Notes: generated by a model from the letters alone, not told the origin. Numbered from the stretch's first letter, positions 7,397 to 15,751 are shown. The stretch is DNA of 64,000 nucleotides from Pseudomonas sp. GV071 (GCF_003050835.1 NZ_QAOJ01000012.1:124001-188000), one strand, 5' to 3'. A program made the numbers and translations.

Positions 7397-7924
7397 TTAG
7401 CTGGACGTCGACCCACCCTTGCCATCGCGCTGCCCGTCCCACCAACGCATCACTTGCTCACCGAATTCCGGCGGCGCTTTACGGCCGAAGCGGCGGGCGA
7501 TGTCGAGCACGGTTTGCTGGGCCAAGGCTTCTTCCATGCGCTTTTGCGCGGTGAGCATGACCGCGTGCACTCCACAGGTGCCGGCCATTGCCCAGTCGGG
7601 AGGCGAACCGTCGAACACGGCGCAGCGTTCGCGCACGTTGCGGCAGTCGAAGATGGATTTGTCACCGTCGATGGCCCGCACGATATCCAGCATGGTGATT
7701 TCATCGGCCGGCCGCGCCAGCTTGAAACCGCCGCGCACACCGGTGGTGGCCACCACCAGATCGGCCTTGGCCAGGCGGGTGAAGATCTTCGCCAACAACT
7801 CCTGCGGCACGCCTTGCAGTTCGGCCAGGGCACGCACGCTGGCTTCGCGGCTGTCGCCCTTGTCGTCCGCCAGCCACAGCATGCAGTGAATGCCGTACTC
7901 CACCCCTGCGCTGTATAAAGCCAT
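7397..7924 (-). CDS. Rrf2-family regulator with three conserved cysteines (probable Fe-S sensor)
   Basis: Encodes 175 residues from ATG 7924 (GGAG upstream). The winged helix covers ~1-85: 'MALYSAGVEYGIHCMLWLAD', 'VRALAELQGVPQELLAKIFTRLAKADLV', 'GVRGGFKLARPADEITMLDIV'. Cysteines at 94, 101 and 117 (C-X6-C-X15-C) occupy the place used for Fe-S cluster binding in IscR/NsrR/RsrR-type members. It is divergent from an NAD(P)H/flavin oxidoreductase gene, the arrangement seen for redox-responsive Rrf2 regulators that control a divergent reductase. Two near-identical 16-bp palindrome-like sites flank the shared 335-base intergenic region, suggesting control of both genes. Confidence 0.9.
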   Translation of the reverse strand: MALYSAGVEYGIHCMLWLADDKGDSREASVRALAELQGVPQELLAKIFTRLAKADLVVATTGVRGGFKLARPADEITMLDIVRAIDGDKSIFDCRNVRERCAVFDGSPPDWAMAGTCGVHAVMLTAQKRMEEALAQQTVLDIARRFGRKAPPEFGEQVMRWWDGQRDGKGGSTSS

Positions 7925-7932
7925 ATTCAACT

Positions 7933-7948
7933 CCGACTTAATTGGTCG
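7933..7948. promoter_or_regulatory. Operator candidate 1 (Rrf2-type), next to the regulator start
   Basis: On the minus strand the site reads CGACCAATTAAGTCGG. It differs at only two central bases from the site at 8149-8164. It lies 8 bases before the Rrf2 ATG, suited to autorepression. Confidence 0.55.
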
Positions 7949-8148
7949 CACTATTTTGCCGACTACGACCGTCAGCCGCAAGCCAAGGCTGGCGCCATAA
8001 CGCGCACTCCGTCGACATCAGGGAATATTCGCCAACCGTTAAACGCCAAACAAAGCCGCCAATTACGCGGCCTACAGCGAACACCCGCAGCATCCCGTGC
8101 AGCTAACGACGCAGCCGTGGGCAAAAAAATACTTGCCCGCCTAAACTC

Positions 8149-8164
8149 CGACCAATATAGTCGG
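8149..8164. promoter_or_regulatory. Operator candidate 2 (Rrf2-type), upstream of the flavoprotein gene
   Basis: CGACCAATATAGTCGG on the plus strand, part of the longer dyad CCGAC-N7-GTCGG. It matches the 7933-7948 site at 14 of 16 positions and lies about 95 bases before the oxidoreductase ATG. The remaining bases of 7925-8259 show no other clear feature. Confidence 0.55.
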
Positions 8165-8259
8165 CGTTACGAGTTAACCCGCCAGCCCGGGCAAACGGCG
8201 ATTGATGTACTCGTCTTTGAGCGAATTTTTCTTCCCTTAAAAATTAGAGAGACACCACC

Positions 8260-9462
8260 ATGAAACAACGCATTCTGATCGTCGGTGCAGGCTTCGCGGG
8301 TATGTGGAGCGCGCTGAGCGCCGCTCGCCTGCTGGACAAACACAACCACACGGAAACCGAAGTGGTGGTCATCGCGCCGCAAGCCGAGCTGCGTATTCGC
8401 CCGCGTTTTTATGAGCCCAATGTGGCGAAAATGGCCGCGCCGCTGGGCGAGTTGTTCGATGCCGTGGGCGTGCGTTTTATCAAGGGCAGCGTGGAAGAGA
8501 TCGACATCGCCAGCAAACAAGTGGGCTACCGCAACGCCAGTGGCGCCCTCGCCACCCTGGTCTACGATCGGCTGGTGCTGGCCAGCGGCAGCAAAGTCTG
8601 GCGCCCGGAGTTGCCGGGCCTGGAACACGCCTTCGATGTCGACCAGATCGAAGAAGCCGACCGCCTTGAACAGCACATCAATGCCCTGAGCAAACTGCCC
8701 TCCTCCCCCGCCCGCAATACCGTGGTGGTTGCTGGCGGCGGCTTTACCGGGATCGAGACCGCCACTGAAATGCCGGCACGTCTGCGCGCCGCACTGGGCG
8801 CCGATGCGGACGTGCGGGTAATCGTGGTCGACCGCGGCAGCAAAGTGGGCGGCGCCATGGGCGATGGCCCGCAGCAACTGGTGGCCGAAGCCTCGGCAGA
8901 ACTGGGCGTGGAATGGCGCTTGAACAGTGGTGTGGCGGCGGTGGATGCCAACGGCGTGACCCTGGCTGACGGCCAACGCATCGAAGCCAAGACCGTGGTC
9001 TGGACGGTTGGCGTGCGCGCCAGCTCGCTGACCACACAAGTACCCGGCGAACGTGATAGCCAGGGCCGCCTGCATGTCGACCGCAACTTGAAAGTGCTGG
9101 GCCAGCAAGACGTGTTCGCCACCGGTGACGTCGCTTACGCCCAGGTCGATGACCTCGGCAACTACGCCCTGATGACCTGCCAACACGCCATCGCCCTGGG
9201 CCGCTCGGCCGGCAACAACGTGGCCGCCAGTTTGCTCGGCGTCGAGCCAATCCCGTACAGCCAGGTCAAGTACGTCACCTGCCTGGACCTGGGTGCCTGG
9301 GGTGCAGTGTTTACCGAAGGCTGGCAGCGCGAAGTGAAGTTCGTGCGCGAGGAAGGCAAGCGGATCAAAAGCGAAATCAACGGTTTCTGGATCTACCCGC
9401 CGAAGGCCGACCGCGCCGAAGCGCTGGCCGCAGCAGACCCGCTGATTCCTGTAGTGGCGTGA
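8260..9462 (+). CDS. NAD(P)/FAD-dependent oxidoreductase, NDH-2-like
   Basis: Encodes 400 residues. The FAD-binding Rossmann motif is at the N-terminus ('ILIVGAGFAGMWSALSA'), the NAD(P)-binding one near residue 158 ('VVVAGGGFTGIETATEM'), and the second FAD contact 'DVFATGDVAYAQVDDLG' near residue 285. This is the layout of type II NADH dehydrogenases and related quinone reductases; the C-terminus ('GFWIYPPKADRAEALAAADPL') lacks a clear membrane-anchoring helix, so a soluble or peripheral enzyme is likely. It is divergent from the Rrf2 regulator, which probably controls it in response to redox or nitrosative state. A bidirectional terminator follows directly. Confidence 0.88.
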   Translation: MKQRILIVGAGFAGMWSALSAARLLDKHNHTETEVVVIAPQAELRIRPRFYEPNVAKMAAPLGELFDAVGVRFIKGSVEEIDIASKQVGYRNASGALATLVYDRLVLASGSKVWRPELPGLEHAFDVDQIEEADRLEQHINALSKLPSSPARNTVVVAGGGFTGIETATEMPARLRAALGADADVRVIVVDRGSKVGGAMGDGPQQLVAEASAELGVEWRLNSGVAAVDANGVTLADGQRIEAKTVVWTVGVRASSLTTQVPGERDSQGRLHVDRNLKVLGQQDVFATGDVAYAQVDDLGNYALMTCQHAIALGRSAGNNVAASLLGVEPIPYSQVKYVTCLDLGAWGAVFTEGWQREVKFVREEGKRIKSEINGFWIYPPKADRAEALAAADPLIPVVA

Positions 9463-9474
9463 CCCATCCAGAGT

Positions 9475-9518
9475 AAAAAAACACCCCCGTCAGGCTTACC
9501 TGCCGGGGGTGTTTTTTT
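9475..9518. terminator. Bidirectional rho-independent terminator
   Basis: AAAAAAACACCCCCG pairs with CGGGGGTGTTTTTTT around a short CAGG/CCTG extension and loop. It lies between convergent genes; its T-tract supplies the TAA stop (9517-9519, minus strand) of the PAP2 gene. Confidence 0.92.
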
Positions 9519-10344
9519 AGCTGACGCGCACGGCGCCAACCCGCAAGGGTGAACGCACCACCGCGCGCTCGGGCTCGGTGTCCAACTGCGTGCGCCCATA
9601 AAAAACCAGCGCCACCAGCAACGTGCTGAGCCAGACAAAAATACCTGCCCAGAAGGTGTGCGACATGTAGTGCCAGCCCTGCAGCACCCGCGTAGTACCA
9701 AACACCATGCCCAACAGCAGAATTGCACCCAGCAGGGTTTTCGCGTGTGCCCAGCGGTAACGCCGGGCAATGAAATACAGCGCCAGCAGGGTGAATCCGC
9801 TGGAGGCATGACCACCCGGCCAGCAGCGGCCGTCACCGGCCTTGTGCAGCCAGGTGAAATTCTCGAACCACTCTTTGCGCAGTTCCTGGCCGCCATACAA
9901 GGTGGTTTCCACCGGGCAATACACACTGGTGTGGGCCTTGAGGTAGTGAATGACGCCGGTGGTCAGGGCAAAGGCGACGATGACAAAAAACAGATCCCGC
10001 CGGTGAGTAGTGGTGAAGCGCAGTACCGGTGCAATTCGCGCTTGTTCGAGGAAACGCACCGATGCGCCCTGCGAATGTGCCACCAGACGCGGCCAGACAA
10101 ACGACAGCAGCGCGCCGATGATGGCCAGTTCGCCGGTCCAATCGGGGATTACCCGCAGCCACTTGTGCGTGAGGGTTTCAAACAGGTCGTTATGCCGCAG
10201 GATGAACTCGCCGGTGCTCGGGTCGATCAGCGCGTTGCTGATCACCCGGTCGATGTTGGTCAGGTCGAACAGGCAGAACACCAGCAAGGCCATAAGCAGC
10301 GGAATGCCCAGGTTGACGCGATAAAAACGCAAGCGTGGGCTCAT
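9517..10344 (-). CDS. PAP2-family membrane phosphatase
   Basis: Encodes 275 residues with about six hydrophobic segments. PAP2 motif 1 appears as 'KAHTSVYCP' (canonical K-X6-RP with Cys in place of Arg), motif 2 as 'PGGHAS', motif 3 as 'TRVLQGWHYMSH'. The 'CP....LYGG' and 'R.LQG.H..S' forms are typical of a bacterial inner-membrane subgroup acting on lipid phosphates, with lipid A or undecaprenyl pyrophosphate as likely substrates. The start overlaps the stop of the Ais-like phosphatase gene by four bases, so the two are cotranslated and probably act in the same envelope-lipid pathway. Substrate is inferred. Confidence 0.85.
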   Translation of the reverse strand: MSPRLRFYRVNLGIPLLMALLVFCLFDLTNIDRVISNALIDPSTGEFILRHNDLFETLTHKWLRVIPDWTGELAIIGALLSFVWPRLVAHSQGASVRFLEQARIAPVLRFTTTHRRDLFFVIVAFALTTGVIHYLKAHTSVYCPVETTLYGGQELRKEWFENFTWLHKAGDGRCWPGGHASSGFTLLALYFIARRYRWAHAKTLLGAILLLGMVFGTTRVLQGWHYMSHTFWAGIFVWLSTLLVALVFYGRTQLDTEPERAVVRSPLRVGAVRVS

Positions 10345-11033
10345 AACACGCGCTCCGCCTGTAGCTTGGCCCAGCCATCGGCGTTCAGATAACCGAGCAC
10401 TTTCGGCTTGCCGGTCTGGCTGTCCACGGCAACAAACAGGGCGCTGGTGTAGGCGCTGTCATAGTGCGCACCGCCACGGTTGAGGTCGTCCTCCAACTCG
10501 TTGATGCAGGTGCTATGGGTCACCAGCAGCAGATTCCGGTGCGCCGCCTTGTGGGCCAACATGTCGTGCTGCAGCGTGGCTTTGCAGCTTTTCAGCCAGT
10601 CCTGCGTGGCGACGCTCTTGCCGAACATGAACGACGAGGTCTGCACGGTGCGCACCAACGGGCTGCTGAGCACATCGGTGTGCGCCATGCCGAGGGCCTT
10701 GAACGCCTCCCCGACCTGTTGGGCCGTGTCACTGCCCTCAATGGTGATGCCACTGGCATCGGCCAGGCAGGGGTTGCTCGACTGGTCGCAACGCTCGGCA
10801 TGGCGCACCAGTACCACTAACTCACCTTTCTTCCAGCTTTGCAGCAAACCAACCTCGCTCAGGTGCTGACCGCGGCTGAGGTCCAGCGCATACGCCGGAC
10901 GCATCAGCCAGGCCGACAACAACGCCAATAGCAACACCGCCGCGCCCGGCAACAACAAGCGGCGCAAGCGGGCGAAGGAACGGAGGGGTATCGCAGGGGA
11001 AGCAACAGCAACTTCTGGCGCTGTGACCAACAT
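10341..11033 (-). CDS. Histidine phosphatase family protein, Ais/PmrG-like
   Basis: Encodes 230 residues from ATG 11033 (GGAG upstream); a TTG at 11045 is an in-frame alternative. A single membrane-spanning or signal segment lies at ~28-45 ('LLLPGAAVLLLALLSAWLM'). The phosphatase core has the phospho-accepting 'VVLVRHAERCD', 'LSSPLVRTVQTSSFMFG' and the second His in 'LLLVTHSTCINELEDDL'. The cysteine-bearing 'RHAERCD' and 'THSTC' blocks resemble Ais/PmrG, which removes heptose phosphate from lipopolysaccharide core. Coupled translation with the PAP2 phosphatase supports an envelope role. The substrate is not proven by sequence. Confidence 0.82.
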   Translation of the reverse strand: MLVTAPEVAVASPAIPLRSFARLRRLLLPGAAVLLLALLSAWLMRPAYALDLSRGQHLSEVGLLQSWKKGELVVLVRHAERCDQSSNPCLADASGITIEGSDTAQQVGEAFKALGMAHTDVLSSPLVRTVQTSSFMFGKSVATQDWLKSCKATLQHDMLAHKAAHRNLLLVTHSTCINELEDDLNRGGAHYDSAYTSALFVAVDSQTGKPKVLGYLNADGWAKLQAERVL

Positions 11034-11234
11034 GGGCCGCTCCAAACATCGTTCAGCGAAGAAAACAGCGGCACTTGCAAGCAGGCTAAAAAGGCGCCCG
11101 AAAAAGAGTAGTGCCGCAAACGTGAACGCACTGTAGGCAGCCGGGTGTGACCGGGAGGTGAAGGTGGTGTGAAAAAAACCTAATGGGCCGGCAACCGCGA
11201 AAAACCGCCTCTTGCCATCGCCAGGCCCGTGTTC

Positions 11235-11837
11235 TTACTGACGCACACACTTCATCGGCGGTGCTTCATACCCCCACACCACCGTCGCCTCGCCCTGGTG
11301 TTCCCAGAACGATTCATTGCGGCCCTGGTATTGGCTGCCGCTGGCGGAGGGTTGGGCATACATAAGCGAGGTGCTGTCACCCAACTCGGCAATCAGCGTC
11401 GGTGGTTCGGTGGCGTAGAACGTGGCGAGCACTTCTTTGCCTGGCTGGTTATCGCAGACATACCGCACCGGGCCCTTGCCGGGTAGCAGTTGATAACGCG
11501 CCTGCAACTCGGCGATGCGCTGTTGGTAGGCATCGCTTACGCAGTGGGTTTTGTCGTCGGCCTTCCAGCACTCGTCACGCCCCTTGAGCCAGCCACGTTG
11601 TTCGGCTTTGAGGGTGGGAGGGTGTTCATTCTTGGCTTTCGCCAGAGCCTGTTGATAGACCTTGGCCAGTTGCTCGTCCTGCGCACTGAGTGCCGGGGTT
11701 TTGCACACCAGCTCTTCGATGCTGCCAGCGGCGGCTTTGCTGCAGTCGAAGGAGGCGGCATGGCTAACGGTCGCCAGCCAGGGTGACAGCAATCCTGCGC
11801 ACACGATTGCTCGCAGGTTAAAAACTTGATTTTGCAT
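11235..11837 (-). CDS. Periplasmic protein: LprI-like domain fused to MliC-type lysozyme-inhibitor domain
   Basis: Encodes 200 residues. A signal peptide ends near residue 28 ('LATVSHAASFDCSKA'). Residues ~30-105 form the DUF1311/LprI-like domain with paired cysteines ('FDCSKAAAGSIEELVCKTPALSAQDEQLAKVYQQAL', 'GWLKGRDECW', 'CVSDAYQQRIAEL'). Residues ~120-200 look like MliC/PliC, the C-type lysozyme inhibitor ('VRYVCDNQPGKEVLATFY', 'GSQYQGRNESFWEHQGEATVVWG', terminal 'MKCV'). Both domains are linked to lysozyme inhibition in other bacteria, so this protein may protect peptidoglycan. A small gene overlaps its start by 20 bases. Confidence 0.85.
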   Translation of the reverse strand: MQNQVFNLRAIVCAGLLSPWLATVSHAASFDCSKAAAGSIEELVCKTPALSAQDEQLAKVYQQALAKAKNEHPPTLKAEQRGWLKGRDECWKADDKTHCVSDAYQQRIAELQARYQLLPGKGPVRYVCDNQPGKEVLATFYATEPPTLIAELGDSTSLMYAQPSASGSQYQGRNESFWEHQGEATVVWGYEAPPMKCVRQ

Positions 11838-12036
11838 TTGGCTCGCTCTCTGAGTGGTGTACCCGGCAACCCTTGCGCTGGCGGATCTCTTCGTCGCTGG
11901 GGCGCTGGTGCTCGAACTCGAACACGCCGTCGCTGTAAAGAATCAGGTAGCCCCAATCCAGTTGCATTTCTTCCTGTCCCGGCAGTGGCGGTTTGGCCCA
12001 CCACGGTTCGCGGCTGATGATTGTGCGCATGTGCAT
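11818..12036 (-). CDS. Hypothetical protein overlapping the lysozyme-inhibitor gene
   Basis: Encodes 72 residues from ATG 12036, or 70 from the ATG two codons later ('MRTIISREPWWAKPPLPG'). The middle is aromatic and strand-rich ('LDWGYLILYSDGVFEFEHQRP'), with a charged tail. No signal peptide or membrane segment. It overlaps the next gene by 20 bases, so the two are probably translated together. I do not recognise the family. Confidence 0.65.
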   Translation of the reverse strand: MHMRTIISREPWWAKPPLPGQEEMQLDWGYLILYSDGVFEFEHQRPSDEEIRQRKGCRVHHSESEPNAKSSF

Positions 12037-12140
12037 CCCCCAGGGTCTGGCCGACGGCTACAGGCGTTCGACACCTATACCCTAGATTCTTCTGCACCGC
12101 TGTCACCCCTTGGCGCTATTCCCCTCTCCCCTCCTGACGC

Positions 12141-12182
12141 TTTGCAGTTTTGCAAAGTGGCCGTGCAGGCCTGTCTATTCCG
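12141..12182 (+). promoter_or_regulatory. 42-bp LysR-regulon element, copy A (upstream of alpha/beta hydrolase)
   Basis: Begins with the dyad TTTGCA-N4-TGCAAA, has a third TGCA 13 bases after the second, and ends in CTGTCTATTC. It is 37/42 identical to copy B (19846-19887) and 32/42 to copy C (18573-18614). It lies 123 bases before the hydrolase ATG. The dyad is of the size and T-N11-A type bound by LysR regulators. The rest of 12037-12305 shows nothing else. Confidence 0.7.
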
Positions 12183-12305
12183 CCGTTTGCGGCGCGCAGC
12201 CATCATTTGCTCACGGTCTGGCACACAGACCAGACCCAACCTTTAGCCCTAAGCAAATCGAACTCACACCTTAATCAGTCTTCCCAACCTTCAAGGAGCT
12301 TCACC

Positions 12306-13322
12306 ATGAAACTGCAAAAAACCCTGATCGCTGCCGCCATGACCCTGTCCTTCAATGCCGCCTTCGCCGCTGGCAGCCCGGGCGTGGAACAAGACACCCA
12401 AGCCTTCCTGCAAGCACTGGAAGCCGGTGGTGGCAAACCGCTCGAGCAAATGACGCCCAAAGATGCCCGCGCCGTGCTGACCGGTGCGCAGGCTTCGGTG
12501 AAGTTCGATTTCTCCGACACCAACGTTGAAGACAAAGTGATTACCGCCGACGGCCAGAAAATCAAACTGACCATCGTCCGCCCGGCCGGCGCCAAAGGCA
12601 CCCTGCCGGTGTTCATGTTCTTCCACGGTGGCGGCTGGGTACTCGGCGACTACCCGACCCACGCCCGTCTGATCCACGACCTGGTGGTAAATTCCGGCGC
12701 TGTAGCGGTGTATGTCGACTACACCCCATCACCTGAAGCCCACTACCCCACCGCCATCAACCAGGCCTACGCCGCAACCAAATGGGTGGCCGAACACGGC
12801 AAGGACATCAACGTCGATGGCTCCCGCCTGGCAGTGGCCGGCAACAGCGTTGGCGGCAACATGACCGCAGCGGTGGCGCTGCTGGCGAAAGAAAAAGGAA
12901 CGCCGAAACTGCGCTTCCAGGCCCTGTTGTGGCCGGTGACTGACGCCAACCTGGAGACCGGCTCGTACAACCAATTTGCCCAAGGCCACTTCCTCACCAA
13001 ACCGCTGATGAAATGGTTCTGGGACAACTACACCACCTCGGCCACCGAACGCGCCGACATTCACGCCTCGCCACTGCGTGCCAGCCTGGACCAGCTCAAA
13101 GGCCTGCCACCAACCCTGATCCAGACCGCCGAATTCGACGTGCTGCGTGACGAGGGCGAAGCCTACGGTCGAAAGCTCGATGCCGCCGGCGTGGAAGTCA
13201 CCACCACCCGCTACAACGGCATGATTCACGACTTCGGTCTGCTCAACCCACTGGCCCACATCAGCGGCGCCAAATCGGCGATGCTGCAAGCCGGTAGCGA
13301 ACTGAAAAAACACCTGCAATAA
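12306..13322 (+). CDS. Secreted alpha/beta hydrolase, HSL-type esterase
   Basis: Encodes 338 residues; ATG 12306 follows AAGGAGCTTCACC. A signal peptide ends near residue 22 ('LSFNAAFAAGSPG'). The oxyanion-hole motif 'HGGGW' (near residue 106) and the nucleophile motif 'GNSVGG' place it in the hormone-sensitive-lipase group; Asp in 'EFDVLRDEG' and His in 'GMIHDFG' complete the triad. It should hydrolyse a small ester or amide in the periplasm. It carries the 42-bp element shared with the lysR-ABC operon and the ycaC-like gene, so it is probably part of that regulon. The natural substrate is unknown. Confidence 0.9.
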   Translation: MKLQKTLIAAAMTLSFNAAFAAGSPGVEQDTQAFLQALEAGGGKPLEQMTPKDARAVLTGAQASVKFDFSDTNVEDKVITADGQKIKLTIVRPAGAKGTLPVFMFFHGGGWVLGDYPTHARLIHDLVVNSGAVAVYVDYTPSPEAHYPTAINQAYAATKWVAEHGKDINVDGSRLAVAGNSVGGNMTAAVALLAKEKGTPKLRFQALLWPVTDANLETGSYNQFAQGHFLTKPLMKWFWDNYTTSATERADIHASPLRASLDQLKGLPPTLIQTAEFDVLRDEGEAYGRKLDAAGVEVTTTRYNGMIHDFGLLNPLAHISGAKSAMLQAGSELKKHLQ

Positions 13323-13336
13323 CTACCGCCGAAAAA

Positions 13337-13376
13337 CAAAAAGCCGCCAGCGTTGATGCGCTGGCGGCTTTTTTTG
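13337..13376. terminator. Bidirectional rho-independent terminator
   Basis: AAGCCGCCAGCG pairs with CGCTGGCGGCTT around a six-base loop, with A-tract before and seven or more Ts after. It separates the convergent hydrolase and channel genes. Confidence 0.92.
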
Positions 13377-13398
13377 TGGGGAGCGTTTAAACGTAGTT

Positions 13399-14820
13399 TC
13401 AGGTGCGCTGCAACCAACTCAAGAACTTGCCCTTCTTCACCTCTGCCGGCTTTTGCAGGAGCAATGATTCGGAAGCTGTGGTGCGGAATGCATGCAGTTT
13501 TGTCAGGGCGCTGGAGACTTCAGTACTTTCTTGCAAGCAGTGCTGAATATGTTCTTTGTCGATGAGGTAAATCACCGCCGAGCTCAAGGTAGTGAATCGG
13601 CCGTGGGACGCTACACCGTGGGCGATGCCTTCTTCGCCGAGGATTTCGCCGGGCCCCATGCGTCCAGCTTCGACAAAGTCGCCCTCGGCGTTATGCACAG
13701 ACGCCGACACCACGCCGGTACCAATCACCATAAGGTGCTCAGCCACTTCCTCGAACTCCAGCACCACCTGCCCCGCGACATAACGCTGGGCCTGCATGTT
13801 CTGGCTGAGCTCGTCCTTCTGTTCGCTACTCAGGGAACGGAAAATCTTCACGTCATCCAACACGCTGCGCATCCGGCTGCGGGGTGCTTCGCCGCTGCGC
13901 TGTACACCGGCCGCTTCGAGCAGGCGATGGGCGAGGTCGAACATCAGGTTGCGGGCCTCGGCGCTGTTCTGCCCGGTGGCGATAAAGCCGCTGGCTTCGT
14001 ACTCCACGGCTTCCAGATCGGAGCCTTTGATCGAGACTTTACCCGGCGGTTTGGGTAACAGCGCGCTGACGCCTTGCAGGGTTTTTTCCAACGCTTCGAT
14101 CACCACCCGCGGGCGCACCGCGGCAGGCACGCTGATGCTGATCGACACCCCCTGGACATTGGCGGCGCGGTTGAAGTTGACCACCTTGGTCTTGGCCGCT
14201 ACCGAGTTGGGGATCACCACGGTGCTGCCCTGGGCAGTTTTCAGGTAGGTGGCGCGCCAGTCGATTTCGACCACCTGGCCCTCGACGCCATCAATGCTGA
14301 TCCAGTCATCCAGCCGGTAGGGCTTGGTGGTGTTCAAGACGATGCCGGAGAACACGTCGCTCAAGGTGCTCTGCAATGCCAGACCGACGACGATGGCGAC
14401 CACTCCAGAGGTGGCGAGCAAACCTTTCACTGGCAATTGCATTACATAGGCCGCCGCCGCCACCGCTGCCAGGAGAAAAATCATCGCCCCCAATACGTCT
14501 TGCAATAAGCGCCCGGTGTGTCCGCTGCGCGGCATCAGTACCACGCCCATTACCACCGTGGCAGTGCGCGCCAACAGCAACCACCAGGCGATGCCCAGTA
14601 CCGAGCCGAGCATGTTCAGTGCAGGCGTCGGCCAGGGTGGCGGCAGTAACGGGCTCAAGCCCGCCTCGACAATCACCAGGCTATAGGTGAGGAAAAACAC
14701 CACCCTCAGCACCACGCGCCAGAGCTTGGCGTCGGCCGGCAACAGGCGCCAGGCAGCGATGTCCACCAGCAACAGGGCGGTGGCGATAAGCAGCAGGTGA
14801 CTGTTGATCAGCTCGAGCAT
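13399..14820 (-). CDS. Mechanosensitive-type channel with cyclic-nucleotide-binding domain
   Basis: Encodes 473 residues from ATG 14820 (AGGA upstream). Four hydrophobic helices occupy ~1-150. The MscS-type pore and beta domain follow ('LLATSGVVAIVVGLALQSTL', 'DVFSGIVLN', 'YRLDDWISIDGVEGQVVEIDWRAT', 'VVIPNSVAAKTKVVNFNR'). Residues ~325-445 are a cNMP-binding fold ('FRSLSSEQKDELSQNMQAQRYVAGQVVLEFEEVAEHLMVIGTGVV', 'GPGEILGEEG'). This matches the bacterial cyclic-nucleotide-gated subgroup of the MscS family, which tends to be gated by ligand rather than tension. The canonical phosphate-binding 'GEIALL..R.A' region is altered to 'GEILGEEGIAHGVASHGRFT', so ligand binding is uncertain. Confidence 0.88.
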   Translation of the reverse strand: MLELINSHLLLIATALLLVDIAAWRLLPADAKLWRVVLRVVFFLTYSLVIVEAGLSPLLPPPWPTPALNMLGSVLGIAWWLLLARTATVVMGVVLMPRSGHTGRLLQDVLGAMIFLLAAVAAAAYVMQLPVKGLLATSGVVAIVVGLALQSTLSDVFSGIVLNTTKPYRLDDWISIDGVEGQVVEIDWRATYLKTAQGSTVVIPNSVAAKTKVVNFNRAANVQGVSISISVPAAVRPRVVIEALEKTLQGVSALLPKPPGKVSIKGSDLEAVEYEASGFIATGQNSAEARNLMFDLAHRLLEAAGVQRSGEAPRSRMRSVLDDVKIFRSLSSEQKDELSQNMQAQRYVAGQVVLEFEEVAEHLMVIGTGVVSASVHNAEGDFVEAGRMGPGEILGEEGIAHGVASHGRFTTLSSAVIYLIDKEHIQHCLQESTEVSSALTKLHAFRTTASESLLLQKPAEVKKGKFLSWLQRT

Positions 14821-14833
14821 GAAAAGTCCTGGT

Positions 14834-15751
14834 TCAGAGTGGCGGCGCGGGCGCCCGGCATTCGCCACGCAGGCGGACGGCGTCCTGTTCGAACACCTCT
14901 TTCAGCCAGTTGCCCACGGCCTGGAAGCGGCCGATGCGGCCGGCATCGCGGTGGCTGAGCAACCATACCTCACGGTGCACTTCGACATCATCACTGAGGC
15001 GGCGCAAACCGATCCGATCACCCAACAGGCACGGCAACAAGGCCAGCCCTAAACCGGTTTCGCAGGCGTTGACCAAGGTGCTGACGCTGCTCACCCGTAG
15101 CGGGTAATGGGCCAGCGGGGCGATGTCGCGCAGCCAACGCATCTCGGCCATTTCCGACAGTTCTTCACCGTAGGCGAGCCAGGGTTGATCGCACCACAAG
15201 TCGCGTGGAACCTCGGCGAACCGCTCGGCGCCATACACGGCAAAACCGAGGTCACCGACCTTGCGCATCACCAGTGCCGCGTCGTCCTGCGGGCGGGCCA
15301 GGCGCAGGGCGAAGTCAGCCTCGCGGCGGGTGAACGACAGCGCCTGGTTAGCCACCAGCAATTGAAGTTGCAGCTGCGGGTGGCATTCCATTAACGCCGG
15401 CATGTGGTCGACCAGCCAGTGGCTGAAGAGAAAGTCGATGGAGGTGATACGCACCGGACCGGCGACGCCATCGGCTTCACTGCACGTGTCGACCAGCATG
15501 CTTTTCACATCGCCGAGCACCCGTTCGGCGTAGGTGAGAAACACCACGCCAGCCTCGGTGGCGTGGTAGCCGGAGTTGTCGCGAATAAACAGCCGACGCT
15601 GCAACGCCGCTTCAGCAGCCGCCAGGCGCCGGCTCATGGTCGAGGGGTCGATGCCGAGCGTACGCCCGGCGGCGCTCATGCTGCCTTCGCGGGCCAGGGC
15701 CAAGAGCAGGGGAATGTCATTCCAGTCGAAATTCGCGGCGTTGGAATCCAC
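14834..15751 (-). CDS. LysR-family transcriptional regulator
   Basis: Encodes 305 residues; ATG preceded by AAGGAG. The helix-turn-helix is at ~12-70 ('IPLLLALAREGSMSAAGRTLGIDPSTMSRRLAAAEAALQRRLFIRD'). The effector domain begins near residue 95 ('AGPVRITSIDFLFSHWLVDHMPAL') and includes 'LVNACETGLGLALLPCLLGDR'. It belongs to the GcvA/AmpR-like subgroup that uses a 'S.MSR' recognition helix. It lies 14 bases upstream of the channel gene on the same strand, so the two may share a transcript. Targets unknown. Confidence 0.9.
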   Translation of the reverse strand: MDSNAANFDWNDIPLLLALAREGSMSAAGRTLGIDPSTMSRRLAAAEAALQRRLFIRDNSGYHATEAGVVFLTYAERVLGDVKSMLVDTCSEADGVAGPVRITSIDFLFSHWLVDHMPALMECHPQLQLQLLVANQALSFTRREADFALRLARPQDDAALVMRKVGDLGFAVYGAERFAEVPRDLWCDQPWLAYGEELSEMAEMRWLRDIAPLAHYPLRVSSVSTLVNACETGLGLALLPCLLGDRIGLRRLSDDVEVHREVWLLSHRDAGRIGRFQAVGNWLKEVFEQDAVRLRGECRAPAPPL

